Shown: positions 42,290 to 50,600 of the stretch, piece after piece | Numbering within the stretch: position 1 is the stretch's first letter | Layout of the letters: each line of letters begins with the position of its first letter | Assembly: GCF_000221185.1 (NCBI RefSeq) | Contig: NC_015865.1 | Location: forward strand, 124,001-188,000 | Reading direction: 5' to 3' | Origin: Thermococcus sp. 4557 | GTDB taxonomy: Archaea > Methanobacteriota_B > Thermococci > Thermococcales > Thermococcaceae | Length of the DNA: 64,000 nucleotides | Program-made: the position numbers and the translations under genes | Notes under the pieces: model-generated | Seen by the model: the letters and a program-made list of their open reading frames with translations, nothing else | Told to the model about the DNA's origin: nothing | Databases searched by the model: none

Positions 42290-44206
42290 TTAAACTTTCT
42301 TAACTTCGACCCATGTTGAATGGTATACAGAACCGTTCCCGTACTTTTTGACGGTTTCATCTCCCGTCAGAAAGTTTGCATTCCAGCCAAGGAGTCTAAC
42401 CCAGAATGCCTTGTAGAGCATTACAACCCCCTGCGGAACGTTCTCCGTGAGCCTGGCCTCCGTTCTGATGCTCCCGTTGTCGTTAAAGACCTCGACGGTA
42501 TCGCCGTTCGTAATCCCTCGAGCCGAGGCATCGGCAGGGTTGATGTAGAGGTTCGGGTCGATCATCCCATGTGTGTTATGGTACTGGCTCGTTATCGTCA
42601 TCCGGTAAGTTGGGGTGAGGAGCCGGAGTGGATACTTCCCCCTGAACTTCCTGTACTCTGGAAACGGGCTTAAACCCCTTTCAACGGCCATCCTGGAGTA
42701 GAACTCGATCTTTCCGCTCGGTGTCTCCCACCCTCTCGGTCCTTCCGGAATTTTAACGAAGCCCTTTGCCTTCAGCTCTTCCCAGCTCAGTCCGTTGAGT
42801 TCGAGAATCTTCCTTATGACCTCCTCGTCGCTCTCGTAGAGGTATGGGCTGTCAACCCCGAGCGCCCTCGCGAGGAGCCGCGTAACCTCGCTGTTGCTCT
42901 TTCCGTGAAGCCTCGCGACCGGCTCGTTTAGAGCTATGTAACGGTGGTAGTAGGAATCCGCTATATCGAGTCTCTCAAAGAATGTGTTCGCCGGAAGGAC
43001 AACGTCCGAGTACAGGGCCGTGTCGGTGAGGAAGATATCATGCGTGACCACGAAAACGTCGCTCTCAATCAGCGCTCTCCTCAGCCGGTTCTGGTTAGGC
43101 AGGCTCGTGAGTGGGTTGGAGTTATATACATAGATGAACTTTATCTCGCCCCGCTCGATGTACTCGGCGAGTTTCATCTGGGGAATCCTCTTCGCCGGCT
43201 TCGTCCTCAGGAACGCGCCTTCGGCGTAGCTTTTATCTATTGTCTTCATGTCGTAGATGAAGCCGAAGCGGTGACCTATTAGGGCCGGAAGGATTGCTAT
43301 CGCCCTGACCGCTTCTCCACCGGCTAAAGAGCGCTGAAAGCCATAGCCGATGTGGATTACTCCCCTCTTCTCGGCGAACTCTCGAGCGAAGGTCTCTATA
43401 TCCTGCACGGCAATGCCCGTCTCAGTGCTTACATAATCAAACGATAGTGTTTTTACATAATTCTTGAATTCTTCAAAGCCATAAACGTTCTCGCGGACGA
43501 AGGCTTCGTCGTAGAGCCCCTCCTCGATTATAACCTTCGCAACTCCGAGGGCGAAGAGGACGTCGGTGTCGGGCCTTATCCGGAAGAACCTGTCGGAGCG
43601 CTTGGCCGTTTCGGTTCTGACGACGTCAACCGTCCAGATTTCGAGGTCGTATTTCCTCGCCAGCGTGAAGCCGTGCAGGTTCGTCCAGAAGGCGTTTATT
43701 CCCCAGTAGACCACCAATCGATGGTTTTTGAGCTCCTCCGGGTCCATTCCAACTGCCGTCCCGTAGACGTCCCTCAAAGCCTCCTGACCTGCCCTGTCGC
43801 AGATGCCGTAGTCGAGCATCGATGTGTTCAGGTAGTGGAAGAGCCTCAGCGGGAAGGCGTAGTTCACAACTCCCCTGTCCCCGGCGTACTGATAGACGAG
43901 AACGCTTTCACTTCCATGTTCCTCAATCGTCTCCCTCAGCTTCTTGGCAACGAGTTCAATAGCTTCCTCCCAGCTCGTCTCCCTAAAGCTCCCGCTTCCC
44001 CTCTCGCCCCTCCTAACGAGCGGCCTTTTGAGCCTGTCCTCAGAGTGGAACCATTTTGGGAGAAGTGCTCCCTTGGGGCAGAGGAAACCGGCCGTTATTG
44101 GGTGTTCAGGGTTGCCCTTAACCCTGAGCCGGCCGTCCTTGAGTTCGCTCAGGATTGAGCATGTGTCGTAGCAGTCCCTCATGCAGACGGAGAAGGGCAT
44201 GGGCAT
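42290..44206 (-). CDS. Molybdopterin oxidoreductase (DMSO-reductase family, catalytic subunit-like)
   Basis: About 638 aa. The N-terminal Fe-S motif is CMRDCYDTC with the fourth Cys in FLCPKGALLP, a C-x3-C-x3-C spacing. The molybdopterin domains follow, with CDRAGQEALRDVYG offering a Cys as possible Mo/W ligand (about 137), WGINAFWTN, and the C-terminal domain THGMIDPNLYINPADA. No twin-arginine signal is seen, so it is cytoplasmic. No Fe-S or membrane partner genes are adjacent, so the electron route is unknown. In Thermococcales the metal would usually be tungsten or molybdenum. It overlaps the GINS51 stop as TGATG. Confidence 0.88.
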   Translation of the reverse strand: MPMPFSVCMRDCYDTCSILSELKDGRLRVKGNPEHPITAGFLCPKGALLPKWFHSEDRLKRPLVRRGERGSGSFRETSWEEAIELVAKKLRETIEEHGSESVLVYQYAGDRGVVNYAFPLRLFHYLNTSMLDYGICDRAGQEALRDVYGTAVGMDPEELKNHRLVVYWGINAFWTNLHGFTLARKYDLEIWTVDVVRTETAKRSDRFFRIRPDTDVLFALGVAKVIIEEGLYDEAFVRENVYGFEEFKNYVKTLSFDYVSTETGIAVQDIETFAREFAEKRGVIHIGYGFQRSLAGGEAVRAIAILPALIGHRFGFIYDMKTIDKSYAEGAFLRTKPAKRIPQMKLAEYIERGEIKFIYVYNSNPLTSLPNQNRLRRALIESDVFVVTHDIFLTDTALYSDVVLPANTFFERLDIADSYYHRYIALNEPVARLHGKSNSEVTRLLARALGVDSPYLYESDEEVIRKILELNGLSWEELKAKGFVKIPEGPRGWETPSGKIEFYSRMAVERGLSPFPEYRKFRGKYPLRLLTPTYRMTITSQYHNTHGMIDPNLYINPADASARGITNGDTVEVFNDNGSIRTEARLTENVPQGVVMLYKAFWVRLLGWNANFLTGDETVKKYGNGSVYHSTWVEVKKV

Positions 44207-44790
44207 CACGGGGCGATCCTTATCCTCTCGGCCGCGTCCCTCTCCACGAGAACCTTCCCAAGGCTCCTGGGAATAATAACGAGGTCTCCGGCCCGGAAGG
44301 GGCCGTACTCCCTAAGCTCCGGGTCGAGTATCTTCGGAAGGTCAACTTTGATTATGTACGCCTCGCTCGGGATGCTCTTCTTGAGCTCGGGAGCCTTTGT
44401 GGCGACTTCGGACACGGTCTGGGCGGTCTCTTTCCCGGGAGTGGGGACGCTGAGCCCCTCGAGCTCCTCGCGCTCTATGAACGCCCTCAGAACCGTGAAT
44501 ATCTTCTTCTCCTCGGCAGTCAGCTCGCCGGGGATTCCTTCGACCGCCAGATCAACGATTTTATGGAGCCTGATTTTGATTATCTCACGCATGAGCTTCT
44601 CAGCTATCCCCAGCTGGGCAAGGTAAAGTCTCTCCTCTATGTCCTCGCCCCTCTCGCGGGAGCTCTCCGCGCTGAGCTTTAGGGCTTTAATTAGGCTGTC
44701 GAACTCCTCGTAGAACTCTCCGTCTAGCTCCGTCAGTTCCGGCGAGGAAAGCTCTGCCTCGAGCAGTTCCCTGAGCTTGACGATGTCCAC
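44206..44790 (-). CDS. gins51: GINS complex subunit Gins51 (Sld5/Psf1-type)
   Basis: Subunit of the replicative CMG-like helicase (MCM-GINS-GAN). The 194-aa protein has the A-domain first (helical, LREIIKIRLHKIVDLAVEGI around residues 65-90) and the B-domain last (AYIIKVDLPKIL...YGPFRAGDLVIIP), the order that defines Gins51 as opposed to Gins23. The start is a GTG after GGTGGTAGC. Upstream lie PCNA and TFS on the same strand, with a 42-base gap to PCNA. This arrangement is conserved in Thermococcales. Confidence 0.92.
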   Translation of the reverse strand: MDIVKLRELLEAELSSPELTELDGEFYEEFDSLIKALKLSAESSRERGEDIEERLYLAQLGIAEKLMREIIKIRLHKIVDLAVEGIPGELTAEEKKIFTVLRAFIEREELEGLSVPTPGKETAQTVSEVATKAPELKKSIPSEAYIIKVDLPKILDPELREYGPFRAGDLVIIPRSLGKVLVERDAAERIRIAP

Positions 44791-44832
44791 GCTACCACCA
44801 GCCGGACTAAATGGGATGAAAGGGGGAAGAAA

Positions 44833-45582
44833 TCAGTCCTCGACGCGCGGGGCGAGGAGGAATATCAGCTTGCCCTCGTCCCTTATCGGGTACTCCATCT
44901 GGAGGGGCATCTCGTTGCCAAAGCGGATTATAACCTCGTCGGCCTTCCCGATGCCCTTTATCATGTCCGCGAGGTAGCTGATTCCGTAGGCGCTCCTGGT
45001 GTCCTCCTCAACCTCGAGGTCGAGAAGTCCCTCGTCCTCAAGGGTGAGCTTAATCTCGACCTCGTTGGTCTCTCCCTCGGCGCGCATTATGAACTCGTTC
45101 TCACTGGCTATGAACTTCATGGCGTCGCTGACGAGGGAAGCGTCCTTGACGGCCTCCTTGAGTACCTCGCCGAGGACGATGACCTTGGCGGTGAACGGAA
45201 GCTCCGGAAGGTCGAGCTCGAGCTCCTCAACCTCGATGAGCGGGAGCTTGAAGGTTCTCTTTGCCGTGCCCTCGAAGGTGACCTCGAGGAAGTTCTCGTC
45301 ACCCTTCCTGAGGATGAGAGTGTCCTTGTTCTTGCCGCGCTTGAGTATCTTCTTGAAGTGGTCCATGTTGATTCCGATGGTTTCCTCTTCCTCCACCTCG
45401 TACTTGGAGAAGATGCTCTCCGGGAGGTTGAGGTCGATGAGAACGACCCTGCTCGGGTCCATCGCGCGCATTCCAATTCCTTCCTCGGTTATCTTGAAAG
45501 CCGCCTCGTCGATGAGGTTGCTTGCGGTGGCTATAAGATCGGCAAAATCCTTGGCACCATCGAAAACTATTTCGAACGGCAT
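44833..45582 (-). CDS. pcn: DNA sliding clamp PCNA
   Basis: Homotrimeric ring that tethers DNA polymerases, ligase, FEN1 and others to DNA. It is 249 aa and starts PFEIVFDGAKDFADLIATAS. It shows the central RVVLIDLNLP and LELDLPELPFTAKV segments, the interdomain loop, and the C-terminal LIFLLAPRVED. GAGGGGTAAAG precedes the ATG. It belongs to the TFS - 57-aa gene - PCNA - GINS51 operon. Confidence 0.97.
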   Translation of the reverse strand: MPFEIVFDGAKDFADLIATASNLIDEAAFKITEEGIGMRAMDPSRVVLIDLNLPESIFSKYEVEEEETIGINMDHFKKILKRGKNKDTLILRKGDENFLEVTFEGTAKRTFKLPLIEVEELELDLPELPFTAKVIVLGEVLKEAVKDASLVSDAMKFIASENEFIMRAEGETNEVEIKLTLEDEGLLDLEVEEDTRSAYGISYLADMIKGIGKADEVIIRFGNEMPLQMEYPIRDEGKLIFLLAPRVED

Positions 45583-45584
45583 CT

Positions 45585-45758
45585 TTACCCCTCCTTCAGT
45601 ATATCGAGCATCAGCCTAACCCTCTCTTTTCCGCGGAATAAATAAGCTTTTCCGTTGTCGGTGTCTGGAATCCTGCGGTAGGCCTCCTCAAGCTCCTTCA
45701 GGGCCTTCTCCGCGAGCTTCCTTAGGGTTTCGCGCTCAAGCTCGGAAAGCTCCCTCAC
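45585..45758 (-). CDS. 57-aa helical protein between TFS and PCNA
   Basis: Very short gene. It starts at a GTG that overlaps the TFS stop (GTGA), so it is translationally coupled, and ends three bases before the PCNA ATG's upstream region. The product RELSELERETLRKLAEKALK... is charged and helical throughout and may form a coiled coil; the end reads RGKERVRLMLDILKEG. A longer in-frame start inside TFS is possible but unnecessary. Family not recognised. Position suggests a role in transcription or replication. Confidence 0.72.
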   Translation of the reverse strand: MRELSELERETLRKLAEKALKELEEAYRRIPDTDNGKAYLFRGKERVRLMLDILKEG

Positions 45759-46087
45759 TCGTAGGCCCTCCAGACGTGGCCGCACTTGGTGCACTTGTAG
45801 AATATGGTGCTCGGCTCATCGCCGGCCCTCGTCTGCATCTCCCACCAGTACGCAGTATCGTTGCCGCACTTCGGACAGGTGACCTTGGTGGTCGGCAGGG
45901 TCGTGACGTCCTGCTCGACGACGATGATTCCCTCGTCGGGCTTGTGCTCGACCTTCTGGGTAATCTTTGTTTTCTCCCTGTCCTTCTCTTCATCAAAGGG
46001 CTCCTCATAACCGCATGAGCGGCATACCCATACCTTCCTCTTCCTGTCCGGGAGCATGAGGTTACCGCACTTTGGGCAGAACTTCAT
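45755..46087 (-). CDS. tfs: Transcription factor S (TFIIS/RpoM-like)
   Basis: Stimulates RNA cleavage by backtracked archaeal RNA polymerase. It is 110 aa. The N-terminal zinc ribbon is MKFCPKCGNLM...CRSCGY. The C-terminal ribbon is VTCPKCGNDTAYWW...YKCTKCGHVW. The acidic cleavage tip is represented by TRAGDEPST (usually RSADEP-like). GGAGGTGA precedes the ATG at 46087; the frame is open to 46171 but those codons are untranslated leader. It is the first gene of the PCNA/GINS operon. Confidence 0.95.
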   Translation of the reverse strand: MKFCPKCGNLMLPDRKRKVWVCRSCGYEEPFDEEKDREKTKITQKVEHKPDEGIIVVEQDVTTLPTTKVTCPKCGNDTAYWWEMQTRAGDEPSTIFYKCTKCGHVWRAYE

Positions 46088-46177
46088 TTTTTCACCTCCT
46101 TCAGCCGAGGGTTCGGTATGTGGGAGGAGAATAAAAAGTTTTGCCAGATGATGGAGATCAGAAGGAGCCACTCATTT

Positions 46178-47578
46178 TCATTCTGAGAGCCTTGTGTTCT
46201 GGGCGTTGTGGGCTTCGAGCTCCTCTAGATCCCATACCAGCCAGGTTTCCTTCTTTAAAGCCTCCTTCCCTTCAACTCTCTTGGCAATCAGCCCGTAGGA
46301 TTTCTCCCAGCCTTCAAGCCCAACCAGCTCTGCTTTCCGCTCCAAGTCCTTCAAAATCCCTCTAGCTTCCCTCTCCCCCAGCTCCTTCCACTTCACCTCA
46401 ACGAAGAGAGCCCTCTTTTCCCGTTCGTTCAAAGCGATGAGGTCAATCTCTTCGCCCTTATGCCACCACCTGCCTATTTTCGTAAACCTGAAAGGCAGCT
46501 TTCCCTTTTTGTTAAGCCTGATTAGAAACTCCCTCCCAATCTCCTCGAAAACCCAGCCAAGGTATTCGTTCAGGTCCTCCATCACAAGCTCCACCAAAAA
46601 ATCGCCCTGTCCGGTCTCTATCAAATCCACGTTCGGGTGGACGTAGCGGAACCAGAAGGCAAAGTAGGGGTCCGCTATATAGTACCGTCCCTTCCGGCTT
46701 TTCCTGCTAGCGGTAACCGGAACTTCCCTCCTCACAAAACCGAGATCCGTCAGAATGCTGAGGTACTTGGCAACAGTGCCGCGCTCAAGCCCCGTCTCGT
46801 TCATTATCTCGCCGAGCGTCGTCTTTCCACCCGCCACCGCTTCCATCACCGCGAAGTAGTTCCTCGGTTCTTCAAGCTCCTCCATGAGGACGAAGCGAGC
46901 ATCGCCATACAGGAAGGAATCCGGGCGGAAATAATTCCTAAGGTTTTCCTCGATGCCTTTCGAGTCCTCGAACTCTAAGAGATAAGCTGGCGTCCCTCCG
47001 AGGATTCCGTAGGCCTTCACGAACTCCTCAAGCGAGTATCCCGGTAGAAACTCCCTCGCCTCGAAAAAGCCCAGCGGATTAATTTTAAGCTGAGCGGTTC
47101 TCCGCCCATAGAGCGGACTCTTGTAGCCGAGCAGTTTCTCCATCATTGAGACGCTTGACCCGCAGATTACGAGGAAGATTTGACTTTTGGAAAGCTTTAA
47201 ATCCCAGTACTCTTGGAGGATGGAGGGCAAGGCAGGGTTGGCCTTCACGAGATATGGAAACTCGTCGATGACGACGGCAAGTCTTTCATGGCTTTTCTGA
47301 ACCAAATACTCGAAAAAGGCGTCCCAGCTCTGGAAGGGATTTTTGGCAAGAAACTCGTCGTTGAAGTGCTCGGCAAGCCTCTGGGAGAAACGTTTGAGGT
47401 TTTCAGTTTCGCTAGTTTCCCTCGCGAGGAGGTAGATTCCGCTGTTCCTCCTCAGGAACTCGAGGAGGAGTGCCGTTTTTCCAACCCTTCGCCTTCCGTA
47501 AACGACTGTGAACTCGGCCTTTCCCTTTCTGAGTCTCTCTTCGAGCAGGCCAAGTTCGGCCCTCCTGTTGATGAACAT
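46178..47578 (-). CDS. Archaeal ATPase with DUF234 nuclease-like C terminus
   Basis: A 466-aa AAA/STAND-like ATPase of the archaeal MJ/PH family. Walker A is GRRRVGKTALL (about 28-38) and Walker B LAVVIDEFPYL (about 100-110), followed by FLVICGSSVSMM (sensor) and a winged-helix segment (TLGEIMNETGLERGTVAKYL). The C-terminal DUF234 domain has E-E-I-D-L-I...FVEVKWK, a PD-(D/E)XK nuclease signature. The ATG at 47578 has GGTGAG six bases upstream. A palindrome lies on its promoter. The role of this abundant family is not established; conflict or mobile-element functions have been proposed. Confidence 0.88.
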   Translation of the reverse strand: MFINRRAELGLLEERLRKGKAEFTVVYGRRRVGKTALLLEFLRRNSGIYLLARETSETENLKRFSQRLAEHFNDEFLAKNPFQSWDAFFEYLVQKSHERLAVVIDEFPYLVKANPALPSILQEYWDLKLSKSQIFLVICGSSVSMMEKLLGYKSPLYGRRTAQLKINPLGFFEAREFLPGYSLEEFVKAYGILGGTPAYLLEFEDSKGIEENLRNYFRPDSFLYGDARFVLMEELEEPRNYFAVMEAVAGGKTTLGEIMNETGLERGTVAKYLSILTDLGFVRREVPVTASRKSRKGRYYIADPYFAFWFRYVHPNVDLIETGQGDFLVELVMEDLNEYLGWVFEEIGREFLIRLNKKGKLPFRFTKIGRWWHKGEEIDLIALNEREKRALFVEVKWKELGEREARGILKDLERKAELVGLEGWEKSYGLIAKRVEGKEALKKETWLVWDLEELEAHNAQNTRLSE

Positions 47579-47620
47579 AATTTACTCACCAGTAATTTAC
47601 TTGCAAGTAAATTATTTAAA
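47578..47620 (-). promoter_or_regulatory. Promoter with 22-bp palindrome and extra half-site (DUF234 ATPase)
   Basis: A perfect palindrome, TAATTTACTTGC followed by AAGTAAATTA, occupies 47593-47614. An extra direct half-site TAATTTACT (47578-47586) overlaps the start codon. On the minus strand the TATA element TTTAAATA (47613-47620) abuts the palindrome, whose far end lies at the expected transcript start. A protein bound here would block the promoter. Confidence 0.7.
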
Positions 47621-47692
47621 GGTTGTGTTGAACTGGGGGAACATGGTGGAGTGAACACGCTGATCACGTGGAAGAGTTCTCCAAGGATGGTA

Positions 47693-48121
47693 TCAACCTT
47701 TGATCTCGAACTCCACGCTCGCGTTCCTACAGCCGGCGAAAGGGCCGCAGATTTCCTTGACGAGCCTGTACCTGCCGGGAGGAAGGTCAGGGTAGGGACG
47801 GGGCTCCCCAGGGGATTCATTTTCCGGCAGGTATTTCAGGGTAACGCCCTGCCTCCAGGAGTGAAACGGCGGGAGGTCGTAGAGCATGTCGATGAAGATA
47901 AAGGGAGTTCTTACTCCAACCCAGCTCCCGTTCTCCCACCGGTAGATGAGGTAGCCCTGGCCGAAGTAGACGGGCGTTAGGCCGACGTTCCTTATCGTCA
48001 GTTTCGGCTCCTCTCCGGGGGAATACGTGGACTTGTCGGGGCTCATCATGAAGTGGGGGCCGGTGAGTCCCCAGAGGAGGAGCATCAGGACGACGATTCC
48101 GGCGCCGGTCTTCCACCTCAT
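47693..48121 (-). CDS. Secreted Ig-like protein, copy 3 of a tandem family
   Basis: A 142-aa protein with an N-terminal membrane anchor or signal (GAGIVVLMLLLWGLTGPHF) and an immunoglobulin-like beta sandwich. The family pattern is DKSTYSPGEEPKLTIRNVG ... GYLIYRWENGSWVGV ... LPPGRYRLVKEICGP ... FEIKG. It matches the two proteins encoded just upstream. The ATG overlaps the stop of the preceding copy. Two cysteines (ICGPFAGC) may form a disulphide. Function unknown; the fold resembles intracellular-proteinase-inhibitor-like Ig domains. Confidence 0.8.
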   Translation of the reverse strand: MRWKTGAGIVVLMLLLWGLTGPHFMMSPDKSTYSPGEEPKLTIRNVGLTPVYFGQGYLIYRWENGSWVGVRTPFIFIDMLYDLPPFHSWRQGVTLKYLPENESPGEPRPYPDLPPGRYRLVKEICGPFAGCRNASVEFEIKG

Positions 48122-48588
48122 CCGACCACCTCGAACTCCGCCGAGAGAATTATCTCGTCACTCCTGCCCCCACAGCGCCCTCTGTCGATGATGACGGTCT
48201 TCGTAATCATGTACCTGCCGGGCGGCAACGGTTCAAGCTTCCTGGCACCGTCAGAAACGTGTGTAGCGAGGGGCACGGTTTGGCTCCAGTTGCCGCCGGA
48301 AGGTATCGTGTAGCCTATACCAGTGAACGAGAACCCGAGGTTGAGTTCTTCCCATCCTCCGTTTTCTAGGCGGTAGAGCCTGTACGAGGCACCCACGAGT
48401 AAGGTCTCGCTCCCGGTGTTGATTATTGTGAGGGTAAGGTCCTCACCCACGCGATACGTGCCTTTGTCGAGCCTCATGAGGGCGGTTCCGGCATCGGAGT
48501 GTGTGTTTTTGGCTGTCTCACGTGTTCCGGCGTAGAGAATTCCAAGAAGGAGAACGAAGACGGCGAAAGCGGCCAGGGTCCGATTCAT
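48118..48588 (-). CDS. Secreted Ig-like protein, copy 2 of a tandem family
   Basis: A 156-aa protein: N-terminal hydrophobic anchor (LAAFAVFVLLLGILYAGT), linker, then the Ig-like domain with LDKGTYRVGEDLTLTIINTG, SYRLYRLENGGWEELNL and LPPGRYMITKTVIID. The order of strands and the E-N-G-x-W and P-P-G-R-Y marks are shared with both neighbours. Its start lies 14 bases after the stop of copy 1 and its stop overlaps the start of copy 3. Surface location expected; function unknown. Confidence 0.8.
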   Translation of the reverse strand: MNRTLAAFAVFVLLLGILYAGTRETAKNTHSDAGTALMRLDKGTYRVGEDLTLTIINTGSETLLVGASYRLYRLENGGWEELNLGFSFTGIGYTIPSGGNWSQTVPLATHVSDGARKLEPLPPGRYMITKTVIIDRGRCGGRSDEIILSAEFEVVG

Positions 48589-48601
48589 CGGCCAGCCCCC
48601 T

Positions 48602-49093
48602 TCAGCCCCTCACGTCGAACTCGGCCCACGCTTCAATCCCCATGCTCATCTTGTTCACCGGGTCGGTAACCACTACGGTTTTCTCTATCCTGTAATGGCC
48701 CGGCTCGAGGTTGAGGTGGGCCAGGTTCACCCTCTGCTCCCAGCTCTTCCCGGGCTCTATTATGACCGCAATCTCTATGAACATCAGGTTCACCGGAACC
48801 TCCTTCCACGTCCCGTTCTCCAGTTTATAGAGCCTGAAGGCGTAGCCCGTCGTGAAGTTGGCGTTTCCGTTGTTAGTTATCGTTATGACCATCGTATCTG
48901 TGGGGGAGTAGACGGTCTTGTCGAGCTTCATAGGGTTTTCAGGGGGCGTTGTAACCGCAGGTTCGTCCTTTGGGGGAAGGTCCGAGGTCCCTCCCCCGTT
49001 GGGGGAGTCACTGACGGCGTTTCCCGATGAGGCAAGGTAGTATCCAACCGGAATCAGAAGGACTATCAGCAGAACGGGAATAATCTTCCTCAC
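48602..49093 (-). CDS. Secreted Ig-like protein, copy 1 of a tandem family
   Basis: A 163-aa protein starting at a GTG (49093) with GGTGGTGCG before it. The frame extends to 49150, but the signal anchor RKIIPVLLIVLLIPVGYYLA fits the GTG start. A Pro/Gly/Ser-rich linker (NGGGTSDLPPKDEPAVTTPP) precedes the Ig-like domain: LDKTVYSPTDTMVITITNNG, AFRLYKLENGTWKEVPV and LEPGHYRIEKTVVV. It is the first gene of the three-copy operon. Cell-surface role, function unknown. Confidence 0.8.
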   Translation of the reverse strand: MRKIIPVLLIVLLIPVGYYLASSGNAVSDSPNGGGTSDLPPKDEPAVTTPPENPMKLDKTVYSPTDTMVITITNNGNANFTTGYAFRLYKLENGTWKEVPVNLMFIEIAVIIEPGKSWEQRVNLAHLNLEPGHYRIEKTVVVTDPVNKMSMGIEAWAEFDVRG

Positions 49094-49181
49094 GCCGCAC
49101 CACCAGATAAGAGTGCGCAAAAATCCTTTTAACCCTTCCCAACGCTTCAAACGGGATTGCAGCGAAAAGGAAGAAAAGAAA

Positions 49182-50471
49182 TCACTCCCTGAGCGGGAGT
49201 CCGTGGTCGAAGGAGTAGTAAACCCTCTGGAAGTTCATCCTGAAGTAGAAGACGTCGCGCTCGACCTTCTTCGGGTCCTCCTTGTCGATGAGGACGCGCT
49301 TGATGAAGTGCGCTATCTCCTTCATGTCGTCCTCCATCATTCCAACGCGGGTCATCTCCTGGACGCCTATGCGCAGGCCGCTCGGCTTCTCGACCTTCTC
49401 GAGCGGGTCCCAGGGCAGGAGGTTCTTGTTGAGGATTATGCCGGCCTCCTCGAGGAGCGGAGCCGCCCAGCCTCCAGCGGCCTCGTGGAGGTCGCTGACG
49501 TCGACGATGACCTGGTGGCTCTCGGTGTAGCCCTTGTCCTCACCGATGACCTTGAAGCCCTCCTCGGCGAGGGCCTCGGCGAGGGCCTTGGCGTTCTTGA
49601 CGATCTGGGCCGCGTACTTCTCACCGTACTCGAGCATCTCCGCCGCGGTGATGGTCTTTCCGGCCATGTGGTGGAGGTGGTGGTTGCTGAGGACACCCGG
49701 GAAGATGGCCCACTGGAGCTTGGCTATCTCCTCGGTCTCGCCGAAGCGCTTGTAGACTATGACACCGCCCTGCGGTCCCGGGAAGGTCTTGTGGGTCGAG
49801 GCGGTGATTATGTCAACGCCCTCCCTGAGCGGGTCCTGGAACTGCTTTCCGGCGATGAGACCGAGAACGTGGGCACCGTCGTACATGACGTAAGCGCCAA
49901 CCTCCTTGGCGACCGGGGCGAGCTCCTTGACCGGGTGCGGGAACGGGAAGAGCGAACCACCGAAGACGACTATCTTGGGCTCGAGCTCGCGGATGAGCTT
50001 CTCGGCCTTGTCAACGTCGATGTTGAACTCCTCGTTGTCGAAGGGCCAGGTGTGGACCTCAAGGCCGCGCATTCCGGCGGCACCGAAGGGCATGTGGCTT
50101 ATGTGGCCGCCGTGGCTGGTGTGGAGAACGATGGCCTTGTCGCCCGGCTGGGTGAGGCCGAAGAAGACCGCCTGGTTGGCGTTGGTTCCGGAAATCGGCC
50201 TCAGGTCGGCGAAGTCGCTTCCGAAGAGCTTGGTGAAGAGCTCAACGCCGATGAGCTCGACCTCATCAACGTACTTGCATCCCTGATAGTAGCGGGCCCT
50301 CGGCCAGCCCTCGGCGTACTTGTGCATGAAACCGCTCGCCACCGCGCGGGTGACGCTCGGAGAAGTCACGTTTTCACTGGCGATGAGGTTTATCGTGTGC
50401 TTCCTCCACTTCTCGTGGTCCTCAAGAAAGTCCATAACCCTGTCGCGGTATGCTTTGTATCCTTCAGCCAT
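49182..50471 (-). CDS. glyA: Serine hydroxymethyltransferase
   Basis: PLP enzyme interconverting serine and glycine with a tetrahydropterin one-carbon carrier; in Thermococcales the carrier is a modified pterin. It is 429 aa. Landmarks are NLIASENVTSP, YAEGWPRARYYQGCKYVDEVE, HTSHGGHISH, VMYDGAHVLGL and the PLP lysine in TASTHKTFPGPQGG. The ATG at 50471 follows GAGGTG. A longer frame to 50531 is leader. A TATA element (ATTTATATT) lies at about 50506-50513, with the operator-like site at 50523 just upstream of it. Confidence 0.96.
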   Translation of the reverse strand: MAEGYKAYRDRVMDFLEDHEKWRKHTINLIASENVTSPSVTRAVASGFMHKYAEGWPRARYYQGCKYVDEVELIGVELFTKLFGSDFADLRPISGTNANQAVFFGLTQPGDKAIVLHTSHGGHISHMPFGAAGMRGLEVHTWPFDNEEFNIDVDKAEKLIRELEPKIVVFGGSLFPFPHPVKELAPVAKEVGAYVMYDGAHVLGLIAGKQFQDPLREGVDIITASTHKTFPGPQGGVIVYKRFGETEEIAKLQWAIFPGVLSNHHLHHMAGKTITAAEMLEYGEKYAAQIVKNAKALAEALAEEGFKVIGEDKGYTESHQVIVDVSDLHEAAGGWAAPLLEEAGIILNKNLLPWDPLEKVEKPSGLRIGVQEMTRVGMMEDDMKEIAHFIKRVLIDKEDPKKVERDVFYFRMNFQRVYYSFDHGLPLRE

Positions 50472-50522
50472 GTGGAACACCTCGATGGAGATTTGAGCGC
50501 TGGGAATATAAATCTTACCGCA

Positions 50523-50538
50523 TGTGTTCACGTGTACA
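50523..50538. promoter_or_regulatory. Operator-like motif upstream of the glyA TATA box
   Basis: TGTGTTCACGTGTACA, ten bases upstream of the glyA TATA element. It matches 13 of 16 positions of TGTGTTCATGAATACA at 51823-51838 in the promoter of the next gene upstream. Position upstream of TATA would fit an activator site, or a silenced site. Confidence 0.5.
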
Positions 50539-50600
50539 GAAAAGGACAGCCTGCTGCAGCTGATGAGGCAGGGATGGACCGGTTTAGAAAAGTTGGGGGG

